Below the pieces are notes generated by a model. It ran no database searches and was not told the origin of the DNA. It was given only the letters and a program-made list of their open reading frames with translations. Position numbers and translations under genes: made by a program. A stretch of DNA of 64,000 nucleotides from Isoetes taiwanensis (Eukaryota > Streptophyta > Lycopodiopsida > Isoetales > Isoetaceae), in NCBI GenBank assembly GCA_021234155.1, contig JAJEKV010000138.1, positions 248,001 to 312,000 of the forward strand, in the 5' to 3' direction. This document shows positions 44,564 to 56,711 of this stretch, piece after piece (the stretch's first letter is position 1; each line of letters opens with the position of its first letter).

Positions 44564-46220
44564 CACGATTAGAGTTCTTTGATCCAAAGGCGCCAACAAA
44601 TATCCGGTTCTTCATATGTCTTAGAAATTAGCAAATTTCTTTTGTTTAATTAGCGGAGATAGTAGCGAAAAAGGGATACTGTATTCGAACAGGTGAAACC
44701 CTTTTTGTATTCTGGAATACACTTGCGATTCCGGAATAACGAAACGGAAAAAAATATCGATCCTTTTTTTTATTCTGGAATATACATCCTATTCTGGAAT
44801 AGTGAAAGGGAAATACAAAGCAACATCAACTAAGTTTTTTGGCATTTTCTATTTATTTTAATAACCTTAAGAGTTTTGTTTTCTTTTGTTTTATGGGGAT
44901 ACGAAAGCATGATAACGGTTAACGAAATTAGCCATCTATCATGGTTTGTTTACAGTCATGTCTGATAAAGCCTGATAACAGAAGTTGTGGTGTCAGAAAA
45001 CTGTCACAAAGGTGAACGATGAAGTTCATGAACATGCCCCAGTGGAAATTATGAGTTTTTTCCTTCCCTATTCCTTTTGTATGCAATTGTACATGGTGAT
45101 CTGCAGGGTTTCTTAATTGTACATGGTGATCTACATAATTTCCTAATTCGGTACTGCAGTGCCTTAGACACACTCCTCCTCAAGCTAAGTTTCTCGAAAA
45201 TGGCCAACATAAGCTTGAATGTGAGTTTTTCCTTTGAATTTTAACTCTGATCTTGTTTTGACTCTGCTCTCTTTAGACTGATTGATTTTGTCTCCAAAAA
45301 TGCTAGGCTTACTTTTTTGCGAGTTTCAAACACATGTTGCTGACCTCATTCAACAGGTTTCTTGCTTACCAAGGGCATTCTAAATTAGGTAGAAATGTTG
45401 GATTCTTTGCAACAGAGTGCCCTTAAAGGGCATGTGAAACAGGCTCTGGGTGCATGGGGCAATGTTGGTTTCGCCTACCTATCTGGTAAAGTTGTGGTAT
45501 ATGCAAATACTGCAGTCAGCACAAGCATTCTGTGGAGTTCCAGATGCAAATATAGGTAAGGTTTATCTGGTTAAACATGTTTATCCGTTTCTTACTTGCT
45601 TGTTTGCAGGTTGATTGTGTCGCTAGGACGAAAAGGAAGTTAGGCAGCTTACACATAAAATGGCCAGTAGTAGCTTTGCCTAAGAAGTTTATGATGCACA
45701 ATGGAAGTGCCTGGCATCCAATTCAAGTTGTTTCTTGTACCTATCTGGTAAAGTTGTGGTATATCCAATTCAAAGTTGTTTTTCCTACCTATCTGGCAAC
45801 TTGTAGAAAAATTCTCTATCGTTAACGTCTCTTGTAAATTTGGTACGGCCTCTTAAACTCTATTTGCTTTTATAATAAGTTCGTTTCTAATCATGAAATT
45901 TATAGCTTTTGGTGCACTTTGCCACATGTCTGAGATGGCTGGAATAAAGTAAGCATGTTGCCTTGTTTTGATATTATCACTCTGTGTATACTAGTTCATA
46001 ATTACGTTTTCTGGAACAACTGCATTGTTTTGGAACTATGTACTCTAGCATAGTGCTTGTTGTTCCTATCATTTTGCCTTTGTGCATTTACATAGGGATA
46101 AGATCATTGATTGATCATTTCGATAAATACTAATTTGTTTTTACTGCAATTTGAGTGCCAAACATTCATCTCACTTGTTTTGATAATATGAAATAGTATT
46201 GTATTTCAGCTTTTTTGGCA
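44564..46220. other. AT-rich spacer with short repeats, no confident gene
   Basis: Holds the palindrome array at 44708-44801, a direct repeat of AATTGTACATGGTGATCT (near 45086 and 45116) and a repeated CTATCTGGTAAAGTTGTGGT (near 45478 and 45740). A plus-strand frame at 45577-45825 shows no motif. Possibly decayed gene fragments. Confidence 0.5.
44708..44801. repeat. Four copies of the palindrome TATTCYGGAATA
   Basis: TATTCTGGAATA at 44708, 44771 and 44790, and GATTCCGGAATA at 44727. The same palindrome recurs five times at 50050-50198. Confidence 0.7.
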
Positions 46221-46826
46221 AGAGGGGATAGAATCAAACTAGCATGGAAAAAAGGTCCACCCCTATAATACAAGAATCTAATTTATGTACAGAAAGAAAT
46301 GCAGAAACATTTACTAACATGATGTATTAAGAATATTATGTCTGCGCACAAATCAATATAAGGTTATCTTTTTTTGTAAACGCATAAATCATATGATAGT
46401 TCCGTTTTAACAAATAGGCTGTATAAATAAGCTTTTGAATAACATGTACCCATGTTTAGCAACACTATCATCTGCAAAGATAGTGTTTTTGATAACTAGA
46501 TATATTTTCTTTGGTTTAGAGCATGGAAAGAGGGGATAGAATTAAACTAGCATGGAAAAAAGGTCCACCCCCTATAATACAAGAATCTAATTTATGTACA
46601 GAAAGAAATGCACAAGCATTTACTGACATGATGTATTAAGAATATTGTGTCTGCGCACAAATCAATATAAGGTTTATCTTTTTTTGTAAACGCATAAATC
46701 ATATGATAGTTCCGTTTTAACAAATAGGCTGTATAAATAAGCTTTTGAATAACATTTACCCATGTTTAGCAACACTATCATTTGCAAAGATAGTGTTTTT
46801 GATAACTAGATATATTTTCTTTGGTT
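46221..46826. repeat. Tandem duplication, unit about 308 bases
   Basis: AGAGGGGATAGAAT...TTTTCTTTGGTT occurs at 46221-46516 and again at 46529-46826 with few changes. The downstream end of the second unit is the insertion point of the LINE at 46828. Confidence 0.9.
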
Positions 46827-46827
46827 G
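46820..46827. repeat. Target site duplication of the 46.8-kb LINE, left copy
   Basis: TTTGGTTG, repeated exactly at 49701-49708 directly after the LINE tail. Confidence 0.75.
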
Positions 46828-49528
46828 TGTGAAGTCTTTGAGATGGTACTTTGTAATGGCTTAGAGCAATGGCCACACTCTAAAGGTATTACATGCAGAC
46901 AGGATAGGCAGGGTGGTGGTACTAGTGTTGTTGATTATGTCATTTCTCAAGTGCAAGCCTTGGATCTCATTTCAGACTTTCGAACTGGCACAAGGCATAG
47001 AGATGAGGAGATAAAATCTGATCACTATCCACTTTATTTGTCATTAAAGTGGCAGCTTCCACCTCTTCAACCCATTGCTATCCAGGCTCCTTCCCCTCGC
47101 ATTCGCTTGACTTATTCTAGATCTTTTGAATATGAACACACATTAGCTCCTGCGCTTGCAGGTATTTTGGATTACCCAACTCTTCAAGAGCGTAATGCAG
47201 CATTTGCTGATGCTTTGCTTACTTCTACTGTCTCTTGCTTTGCTACACGCACTTCTGGTGTTGCTCATGCTCGTAGGAAATCCTTTCCTAGAAATGCCTG
47301 GTTTGATGAAGACTGCAAGCAGCCTTAAAAACAATTGCGAACGATAATTGAGTCAGATATGCGACATAATGCCATTCAGAATTATAAGTCTGTTTTGAAA
47401 CGCAAGAAGGCACGCTTTGTTGCTGAGCATCAGAAGCAAATGTTTGAATTACTGCTACGTGAGCCTCGGACCTTCTGGCGCAAAATATTATATCGACCAC
47501 CTCCTACTCTTGGACATATTTCTATGCAGCAATGGGATGAGCGATTGATCCACTTATATGATCATCCTGGGGTCCTTAATTCTGTACCTCCTTTGGTAGG
47601 TGATATTCTTCAATTCACAGAGGAAGAAGTCAAAGAAGGACTGCGACATCTATCTAATGGCAAGTCTCCTGATCTTCAAGGTTTGCAAAGCGAATTGCTT
47701 AAATGGGGGTCCGCTATTGCTTCCAATCATCACTACTCTTTTAAATCAAGCTTTGCAAGAAGGCTTGCCGTAAACTTGGGTTTGTCGGTAAGGTTGTACC
47801 AATTTACAAAGCGGTGATAAGCATGACCCTTCTAATTATCGCATGATCATGGTAAGTTCCATATTTTCAAAGCTCTTAGCCGGTCTTCGAGAAGCGGTTG
47901 ACATCATGGGCGTAACATACCCGGGTGTGTGCGTCTTTGTAGGACAAAGCGGGCTTTTCGTCCATGTCATTCTACAATAGACCATATTTTCACATTGCGA
48001 TGCTTATTGAACATAGTCGAAGTCCAAAAAACAAGACCTCTATATATGCTTTGTGGATTTTACTTACGCTTTTGATACGATTACCACGCGAGCTTCTTTG
48101 GCGGCGGCTGCGTGCACTTGGGGTTCCATAAGATCTTCAAAAATGCAGTTTATCGGCTCTATGAAAAGGGTTTTGCTAAATTTCAAAGCATCGGTACTCA
48201 AATCACTAGCAATATTGGAGTTCGTCGGGGTTGCCCTTTATCTCCTACACTCTTTGGCTTGTACATTGATCAATTGGAAGAATGGCTTGATAATCATGGC
48301 GGTAGCAGTCCACATTTGGCAACACTATATCATTAGGCAACTTATGTATGCTGATGATGTTTCACTACCGCACATACATTTGCTAGTATGCGGCAACATT
48401 TACATGCTCTGCCACGGTTTTTGTGAGAACACAGGTTTGCGTGTTAATCTCCGAAAGACCAAGCTTTTGGTAGTTCAATCTTCTCGTCACAATGTTCCCC
48501 CTATGCACTATGCTAGCCGCGAAGTTGAAGTTGTAGATAGCTACAAGTATCTTGGTCTAGAATTCTGTAAGAACACACTTTGGGAACAGTGTATTACCAA
48601 GCGGGTGGCTGTTGGATGGAGAGCACTCTATGCAATGCAAAACAATTGTTTTCAGTGAGAAATTCATGATTGGCCACGGAAAGCCCACTTGTTTGGGCTT
48701 TGGTAGAAACTTTTTTTTCTTGTATGGTTCGAAGTGTGGGGGCACGCCATTAGTGCTAGTGCTTGGGAGAGCTTGGAGCGGGTGCAAAAGTCCTTTCTCA
48801 CTTACATCCTCGGATTTAAAACAACGGTGCCCTATGCTATTCTTTTACAAGAGACAGGTTTTTGGCCTCTTCAACATTCTGCCATGAAGCACTATCTCCA
48901 CTATATCGCAAGGTGCACCACATGGATGATGTTAGGTATCCCGTTCTTGCACTTGTCATGGTGAATCTCCTCGGCGTTTGAAACGATGTTGGAAAGAGCA
49001 TTGCACTACATGGTTTTGCGGTTTGCGGTGCAACCAGAGACCTTTGCGATGCTTGCCGGTTCTAATCTCGAGCTTTTGCAACAATATCTCAATGGTCATT
49101 TTTCTCAAAAGATATGGGACCTTGATTACTTTGGCCCAAGTGGCGGTCATTATCATGCACACATAAATCTCACCTTGGCAACAGGGCCCCAAGCTTATTT
49201 GCTTGCTTCATTGTCCAGGAACAAGCTTGTAGCTATTGCATCAATTCGCACGGGGTCCCACAGGCTACGGATTGAGACAGGTAGATGGGAGCGGCCGCAA
49301 TTGCCGCGAGAAGCGAGACTATGTGCCTGTTGCCAGTTACAGGTTATTGAAGATGAAAGCCATACTATTCTGAGTTGCCCTGCTTTTGAGATAGTCCGGA
49401 ATCATTTTTTGACCTTAGCATTCCATTCCACGCTTCCACAACTTCTCAGAGCACCATTTGTGCATGACTTGGCATTATACATACTTGAGGTTCTAGATAA
49501 ACATCTGCAATTACTGAGCCCTCAGTAG
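46828..49528 (+). pseudogene. LINE ORF2: endonuclease end, reverse transcriptase, C-terminal Cys/His motif
   Basis: In order: GTSVVDYVISQV and SDHYPLYLSL (endonuclease end, about 46915-47043); NAWFDEDCKQP and a stop at 47328; NAIQNYKSVLKRKKARF; LRHLSNGKSPDLQGLQSELL (reverse transcriptase start, about 47641-47700); motif A DFTYAFDTI (about 48056); motif B GVRRGCPLSPTLFGLYIDQL (about 48217-48276); motif C QLMYADDVSLP (about 48340), intact YADD; VNLRKTKLLVVQ; SYKYLGLEF; GWRALYAMQNN; TVPYAILLQETGFWPLQ; and LCACCQLQVIEDESH (about 49318). Five or more frameshifts disable it. In this lineage the C-terminal Cys motif is C-x2-C-x7-8-E-x-H-x4-C. Confidence 0.85.
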
Positions 49529-49700
49529 TCATTATCTCTGCTTGTCTAGTATCATCATTACTGCAAAGGTTTTTCCCTTGAAAACCTTTCGAGGCAGGGG
49601 TTTTTTAATCCTAGTAGTAATGATTGTACTAGCCCATTGTATGGGTCCCATGACCTATTGGTCTCCGTGGACGTTAAAAAAACTATTCTATTCTATTCTA
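46828..49700 (+). mobile_element. 5'-truncated LINE with (ATTCT) tail and target duplication
   Basis: Begins inside the endonuclease domain, ends in ACTATTCTATTCTATTCTA, and is flanked by TTTGGTTG. It is the longest copy of the second LINE lineage outside the L1. The preceding 308-bp tandem unit, which carries the uninterrupted site (TTTGGTTTAGAG at 46512), shows what the target looked like. Confidence 0.85.
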
Positions 49701-49708
49701 TTTGGTTG
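49554..49708 (+). other. LINE 3' end structure, ATTCT tail and right target duplication
   Basis: ATCATTACT (49554-49562) pairs with AGTAATGAT (49616-49624). Inside is CCT-TTCG-AGG (49585-49594). Then GGGTCCCATGACCTATTGG, TCTCCGTGGACGTTAAAAAAA, tail, TTTGGTTG (49701-49708). The stem base pairs differ from the 30346 copy but pairing is kept. Confidence 0.75.
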
Positions 49709-50690
49709 AGCCTAAACTTAAGAGGCATCCCAATTGGCAACATACAAACCTTCACGATAAGTTTCAGAAAATACAAAATTGATAGCCAGACATTTAACAA
49801 AATAATAATGGGTACAACCATTAACAAGATAAGAATGAGTACAACCTTGCTCTCAGTATTGCTGTTGTGAGTGCAGTAGCCTTTGTAAGAAGTGCAGCGA
49901 CCTTTGTAAGAAGTGCAATAATTATCTAGGCTAAGACATTATTATTGCAAGTTGTTGCCTCAAATTTCATATTAAACAAGATCTGGCATGTCGGTGACAA
50001 ATTAAATACAAGGTATGGTATTGATGATTCGAAATATGACTCCTTATTTGTATTCTGGAATAGATAAGAGTGCATGCTTGTATTCCAGAATACAATAAGA
50101 GTGCACGTTTGTATTCCGGAATACAATAAGAGTGCTTTTATTTGCGGAATAGCATAAGAGTGTGCAAGGTTCTATTATGGAATAGCATAAGTGTGCAGGG
50201 ACAACCTCTTTCAGATCTTGCACTTCTGTTTAATGTTCATAATTTAACCTATGATTTATTACAAATTAAACCTCTTTTTGTCGTGAGTTCATAATAACCT
50301 CGTGGAAAAAAAATAAAAAATGTAGTTGAAATAGCATATTCTAACTCATAATCATCTTAATGCTTTGAACTTAACCCCTAGAATTGCCGTTTCAAGTGTT
50401 TGATATGTTGACGCAACGGTAAAAAAAATGGGGCCAAAATAGCACATATTAATTAATTTGTAATCACTATGATTTCTAGACTTGACCCACAAAATGGCCA
50501 TTTCAAATAATTAATATGTTTTTTAAAAGGGAATCTTCAATTGGGAGTGCTACAACACTCCCGTTTAATATACAACCTTGTTAATCAAAGGGTATCACCA
50601 TTGGTGCCTACTGGAGACCTGATTGACATTAGCTCATATTGATTGTACAAAAGAATACTAGTAGAACTCTAAAACATACTAATGCAGCAT
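49709..50690. other. Spacer, no gene; carries a palindrome array
   Basis: Short frames only. A direct repeat of AGTGCAG(C/T)GACCTTTGTAAGA lies near 49870. The palindrome array at 50049-50198 is the main structure. Confidence 0.5.
50049..50198. repeat. Five-unit array of TATTCYGGAATA ... ATAAGAGTGC
   Basis: A unit of about 30-33 bases: the palindrome (TATTCTGGAATA, TATTCCAGAATA, TATTCCGGAATA, then two weaker forms) followed by AATAAGAGTGC or similar, at about 50050, 50080, 50112, 50139 and 50173. Confidence 0.75.
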
Positions 50691-50699
50691 CACCTAATA

Positions 50700-53170
50700 T
50701 TCTTTTCTTTTTCTTTTTCTTTTTCCCTTTTTTTTTTGGGAATGGCAGCAATTTTGTATTAGAAAGAGTAGCACAAAATCAATCCTATCACAAAAGAGTA
50801 GCTGGGCATACCCAACTGCAGACTCCTCATTAGAGGGAAGAAAAAAACTTAAGAAAAAACCATGTTTTGAAATATGACAATCAAAATTTGAAGACGATGT
50901 ATCAGGAACTGAACTGTTTATCAATTAAACTTGATAGCTAAAGCAGTTTTCAAAAGTCAAGAACCCCGTCCAAGATGATGACAAAAAAGCGTCCTGGGTG
51001 TGTTCGAACATAATCCTGTCCAGTTCTGCAGGTCTCTGGTCCAGAAGAATCCAATAGATGTAAGATCCAAGTGTCCCTGCAGTTCTGAAGAATATGCAGC
51101 TTCTCCTCAAAGTATTTTTTGATCTCCATATTAAGAAACCAAATGTCCTTGTCTTTCGAAATTTTTTCCAGCATCTTGCATCCTGTGACTTCCGATTTGT
51201 CCCAGTGTAAGCATTCAATAACCTGTTGTGGGGAGAGCATCATCGTGCTAGGATCAACTTCATGTGCATGCCCACCCTCATTGTGCTTCCTCACCAGATA
51301 ATCTGCGTAAAGAAGTTTCAAGACTGTTAAAGAATAGATTGAAGAACTGAAATAGCCCTGAAAAATAAACCACAATGTTCTAATTAGTATCATATTGAGC
51401 TCCCTTTTGAACTTTGTGAGCCATGGCTGTTTCTGCAAGCAGACATTGGAAAGATGCCTTGAGCTCATTCAGATTGGGCATGGAAAGGGATATGGCTACT
51501 TTGTTTCTATATTTCCAGATAGCCCAGCAGCATAAGATTCTGATAGTGCCTTCAAATTTTGAGTGGGAATTCAGGAAGTTGAATAGCCCATCATCATCTG
51601 AAGGAGTATCACCTGTTAAGGGTCGGATCCAGCCCCCTAAGTGATTCAGCCAAGAGCAAGTGAAAATGGATGTTTCAACTGCCCCACAACTCAAAGGGCA
51701 TAATTTAGAGACCTTTTCTTTATATTGAGCAAGATATTCATTAGTCTTGAGACTCTTGTTAAGGACAAGCCATCTGAACACAATAATCTTGTTGGCACAA
51801 TATAATTGCCAACCTTTGAAAATATTTGCTATGATGCTTCTGCTTGAATATGGCCATTGAAGTGCAGCTTTGCGTACCGGGTCCTCTAGCAAAAATTTAT
51901 AGACTGTTGAAACCTTGTAACCACGGCCATTACAATGCCAGTTTATTCCCTCATTTACCTGATACAGGCCAATGTTTTGTTGAGAGAGTTGCTGCATGAT
52001 TCTATTGCTTGTTCCTGATGTCTATAGTGTGGAGGGTTGCCAGATTTCATCAAAATCATGTTGCATTATTCTACCAATGGTATGCAGATCAGCCTGGACC
52101 CAATCTTCGTATTTCTGTGGATGCTTGAGGGCTAAGCAACCATCATCCTCTGAGGCTAGGTCTTGATGCCAGAAGAATTCAAAGTTGTTTGAGGTCTCTT
52201 CCAAGGGTAAGGCTTTAAAACATCTGATGCTTGATTCCAAGCTTCTATTATCCTTTTCATGATCTTAGAAGTGCCTGAAGCAGGCTGGAGATGAAAGAAG
52301 GCTGGGTCTGGGAGTTGATATGGCAATGAAAAAGCGCCCAATAGCACTTGTGGAAGATTGAATCCAATATATGACCAACTTCAAAGCAGGGAAGGAGGCT
52401 GCAAATAGTGCCCTCCATACCAGTTTTGCAGCCAAAGCCTGGGCTTGCAAGAAGAGATCTTTACAGCCCAGGCCACCCTGCTTCTTAGGGAGTGTCAAGG
52501 TTTCCCAAGGAACCATTCTTGCACCCTGCCAAATGAAGTTTCTCATGGCTACTTCTAGATCTTTGTATGTCTGTTTGTCAGTTATTACGGCAGAGGAGAA
52601 GTAAACATGTGTGCTAGCAATGCTCACGATTTCCACTCTACGTGCAAGAGACAAGGAGTTGGAATATTGTTGGATTTTCTTTTTTGTTCTATTCACAATC
52701 GGCTCCCACAGCCCTGGGAGGTTCATATTGATTGCAAGTGGCAGTCCCAATAGTTTGGTTGCAGTAGTATGTTCTGTGACTATGATATCACAAAGGGAGA
52801 GAATATATCAGTGTCCATGACAATGGAGCATTTACAAAGGTGTCATGAGCATATTGCATTAGTGATAGTTCCCCTAACTGTTTGGCAGACTTAAGCATTT
52901 AATGGTCCCTTTTGCCTGAAGAGCCAAGGTGGCTTTCATGACCAGTTCAGCTACGATAAGGAAGAGATAGGGTGCCAATGGGCAACCTTGCCTTACCCCT
53001 CTTCTGCACTCAAAGAATTTCGTGGGGGCTCCATTTACCAGGACTGCTGAACAACCTGCTTCACTGAACCCACATAAAAAGATGAAAACATCCCATGAAG
53101 ATGCATTAAAGAACAAATATGTAGAATAAATTTGTTTGACCCTTAGAATAATAGTGTTCATATCTCATAT
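50700..53170 (-). mobile_element. Decayed 5'-truncated L1-type LINE, minus strand
   Basis: Read from 53170 downward: WDVFIFLCGFSEAG, motif B RGVRQGCPLAPYLFLIVAEL (about 53000-52940), motif C QYAHDTFV (YADD changed to YAHD, about 52840), MGLPLAINMNLPGLW, WQGARMVPWETLTLPKKQGG (about 52520), and a zf-RVT region NKIIVFRWLVLNKSLKTNEY, KLCPLSCGAVETSIFTCSWL. A further frame runs to 50950. The poly-T/TTTTC run at 50700-50738 is its tail. There are several frameshifts and a mutated catalytic Asp. No clear target duplication was seen. Confidence 0.8.
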
Positions 53171-56007
53171 ACCGGTTCATAAACACTCTCTTCTTCTTTG
53201 ACTTTAGCCCTCACTTGCGAGTGTAAATAGATTGTGTTCTCTAAGTATCGAGTAAAGGCATTTTTTGTGAAAATCCTTGACATAAGACAAAGCAGGCATA
53301 AAAAACTAGGAGTTATTGGTCTCCTAAATTTTCGGTCACAATCCTTATTTCTCGGTTCGAATTTTTATTTGCCAGCAAACAAATTGCGGGGTTTCCTTCA
53401 AAATTCGGCAAATAATCTTGAGTTTATATTCAAAATCCGATGGAGTATGACACCTACCAGCAAATTATCTGGTTAGAGCTATTGGGGATTTCGAAGCCAG
53501 AGACAAAGCATAATGCTCTAGACACATGACTATTACGTTAGTAGGCCACTGCCAACTTTGCCAGCAATCTCCCACTCCTAGAGGGGGGCTTGTAATTAAC
53601 TAAACTGTTCCACTCAAGGGAGGGTCGTAGTACTTGGTCCATTTGCATTTGCTCCATCGCAAGCCTACAATAAGCATGAAGATATCAATGCATTCTCTTT
53701 TGTTGCCTTTGCTTCTCTTGGTAGTATATTGCCAACGTATAATTTGAGGCATCTGACACTATTAATGGGATGTTTTTATCTTGTCTTCTGGACCATTGAT
53801 CTGAGGAATATTCTCAAATCAATGGCCCCTAATTTTTTCTGCGTCCACCCCACAAAAATTTCAAAGGTGCAAAACAGACCAATGGTTGGCGCCACAGAAA
53901 TGGAAAATATGCGAAACCATTAAAGTCCCGGCTATGGACTACCGGAATGAATGCTCTATTTGTGCCACTAAATCGAAGCCACCGATGGGCTTCAGGGGAT
54001 GCTTTACCTTGACTACCAGATTGGCTTCAGAGCCACAAATCAAAGCTCAAGAATCAGGATTATAAATCAGGGCTCAAATCAGCGTTGCGACAGAACCAGC
54101 TAAGCCGGAATCATGCTGCAGGAATTTTGGCGTAGGAGGATTTTGGCTCGCATTTTATTGGAGGCTCCTCTTTTGCCCATCCCGATTTCTCCTTTAAGCT
54201 CGAAATAAGCGAAACCGGCGGCATGCAATGGCCAATTGCTGCTTCACTCTGACAGCATCTTCAGAGAAAATATCTACCATTTTTAATCACTCTGACAAAG
54301 TTGCCATCTTATTTGCTGCGTACTGTACAAATTCCTACACCAGTAACAAACGAAATGAGGAATTGATCCGGAAAAGGGATTAGGGGCCGGAAGTGGATAT
54401 GTGGAGCGCCGGAGTGGTACTGTATGTGCTGCTGAGCATTGCTGTATGTGCTGTATGTGTTGAGTGGTACTGTATGTGCTGCTGCCGCTTCATTGCATGA
54501 GGAATTTGTGCCATTTTCTGTACAAGCCGGCCTGTCTGCCTAGATGCCCTGTGCCTCTCCTCCGCTGCCCTTGCCAAAAAAAGAAGGGAGCATCCCTTCT
54601 TATCCACGCCCTAAAAAAAGGGCGCCAATTTTTTTTTCTATTCTTCTTTTCCAAAGATAATTTATCTAAGAACCCAAAAAAGCAACATGACCTCTAAATG
54701 ACATTAAGCTCCTCAAACATGGCAATATATACGGTTTCTTATACAATACAATACCAGAATCATAGTTCTTACCATTGCGAGAATACCCTCCCGCAATACC
54801 AAACGGATTGGGCAAACTTATTTGCCAACGTTTTTATACCTCACATTGCATGAGTACACAACTTCATTAACAATGCATGGGTCCACAACTTCTATATACC
54901 CATCTGGCTATGGAAGAATGGTTAGAAAAACCAAGTGTCATGGCCCCATTTCCTTTGGTTCTAAAAGAATGGTCATAAAACAAAGAGTCGTGGTATGCTA
55001 AATCATTTCTTTCTGAACATTAAAACACACTTTTTCAGGCTGAAGACTGAATAACGCATTATAAAAAAAAAAACCACCACCTTGCTTGCCAATATTTTAA
55101 TCTTCAAAAAAAGCACTCGATGGTACTCTGACATGAAGACAATTCTAACTAGTCTGCTACAGCCTTTGCTGAATCTTCCCCTGCATGCCTATATTTAGAA
55201 TTCCAATGTGTCAGCCAAATCTACTACTCCTTGCAACTTACACAACAGTCCATTTGAATCTAAATGCGCATCTCACCAGTAATTGAATACTTAGAAAAAA
55301 TAACTTTTTGAATCAAAAATTATTTTTTTGAATCAGTTCTCTTGGATCGTTCTTCTTGTTCATGATACTTTTGAATCAAATCAAGTCACCAAAAATGATA
55401 AGTTCAAAATCTGTCTGAACCTGAATCAAGTGCTTCCAAAAATCTGCACCGTGTGCATGAACATCACCAAAATACTTTGAACCAGAAAATAAGTTTCACA
55501 TATGTCCAAACCTGAATCAAAGGCTTCCAAAAATTTGGACCATACAAAACCATGTGCCACACCCATAATCTGAATCAGAATTAGACTTTTGATGAATTCA
55601 TGTACCAAATAAACATGTTTCATAATTCCATATTGATTTCAATCTGTAATAATGAACATAGCCACCCCAAATTAAGGGCATCACAGCAAACAAACAACCC
55701 CATTTTAGGGAGGTAGAGCAAAATTTTATAGAAGGAATACAACTTATTCCAGTCTATAATACAGCAGTTAGGCAATGACAAAAACCTATGATGATGAGTC
55801 TTTCCCCACCTCAAATAATAGTTAGACGAGTTCTAAGAAAGAAAGAAATTGAGAAGGCAGTGTTTATGATCAAGTCAGAAAGAAATAAATTGGTCAATAT
55901 AGACGGGTAGCAATGTTAAGGAACTCCTCGTGTTTAGATGCAGAACTCCAGATCTTCCCCCAAAATTTAAGAACAAATAAGTAAACGAAAACTAAGGGGA
56001 CTTGATT
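53171..56007. other. Intergenic DNA, no gene recognised
   Basis: Short frames only. A GAGTGGTACTGTATGTGCTG repeat lies at about 54411-54480, and A/T-rich runs at 54620-54660. The segment 55400-56007 is downstream (3' side) of the minus-strand gene below and may include its 3' untranslated region. Confidence 0.5.
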
Positions 56008-56483
56008 TCAATATCTGCACCCAGGTATGACCATTTCGAAAAAGCTAAGCCCTTCCAATCCCAAAGCACGTTTCACACTGAAGTCCTTGATCTGCTTCGC
56101 CTTTTCATTGCAACAGAAAGGCGCTCCTTGCAAAGTCTCTTGCCAATCATTTGAACCGGCGCCACAACTCGATTCGCCGCAATGCGAAATCGTTTGATCG
56201 GATCTAGTCCCCATAAAAGAAGGCACAGAGGATCTGGCATCCTGCAAGAAAGAAAACAAATCTGAGACCCCATTTCACTTTTTTACGATCTTACAGAAAA
56301 CCAACAAAGAGAAATCCATTTCTAAAGAAAGAAAGCAAAGAAAATCAGATTTTGATGACAAACCTGGAAAGAAAGAGGGGAATCATCGGCGTAATGGGGA
56401 TGATTTCTGGCTAACTCGAGCCCACAGCAAGCAGTTCCTACAGCAGCCGCGCCGGAAGCCATGATCTGCCTTACGTACGCCAT
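56008..56483 (-). CDS. Two-exon gene for a 117-residue protein of unknown function
   Basis: Exon 1 is 56364-56483 (40 codons, ending at a CAG|GT donor). Exon 2 is 56008-56241 after a TTGCAG acceptor, with the phase kept at 0. The protein starts MAYVRQIMASGAAAVGTACC and continues GLELARNHPHYADD, SSVPSFMGTRSDQTISHCG, SNDWQETLQGAPFCC, then a helical DFSVKRALGLEGLSFFEMVI and ends PGCRY. It has seven Cys; no family is recognised, though the Ala/Cys-rich start could be a targeting segment. A second in-frame ATG lies seven codons in (56462). A CpG-rich stretch around the start (56430-56530) resembles an active plant promoter region. Clean splice sites and consistent phase argue for a real host gene. 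Confidence 0.65.
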
Positions 56484-56655
56484 AGCCGCTGCAGAAGTCC
56501 GAAATGTCCTACCGGAGCGCGCCGCCCACGTTTTAAGAGAAAGAACACGCTTAACGGGGAAGAAACGAAGCCCCTTTTAAGGGAGCTTTGGTACAGGCCT
56601 TTGAGACACGTCTTAGTGTCTCAAATAAGTGGTCCCTTCCTTTCTATAGTAACAC

Positions 56656-56711
56656 GGAACGTTAAATACATGTGGTATAGGTTGGAACGTTAAATACATG
56701 TGGTATAGGTT
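56656..56711. repeat. Perfect 28-bp tandem duplication
   Basis: GGAACGTTAAATACATGTGG plus TATAGGTT occurs twice back to back. Confidence 0.9.

Noticed and set aside
44708..50198. Heat-shock elements
   Set aside because: Only isolated TTCnnGAA pairs occur; three or more alternating GAA units at 5-base spacing are not present, and there is no adjacent gene.
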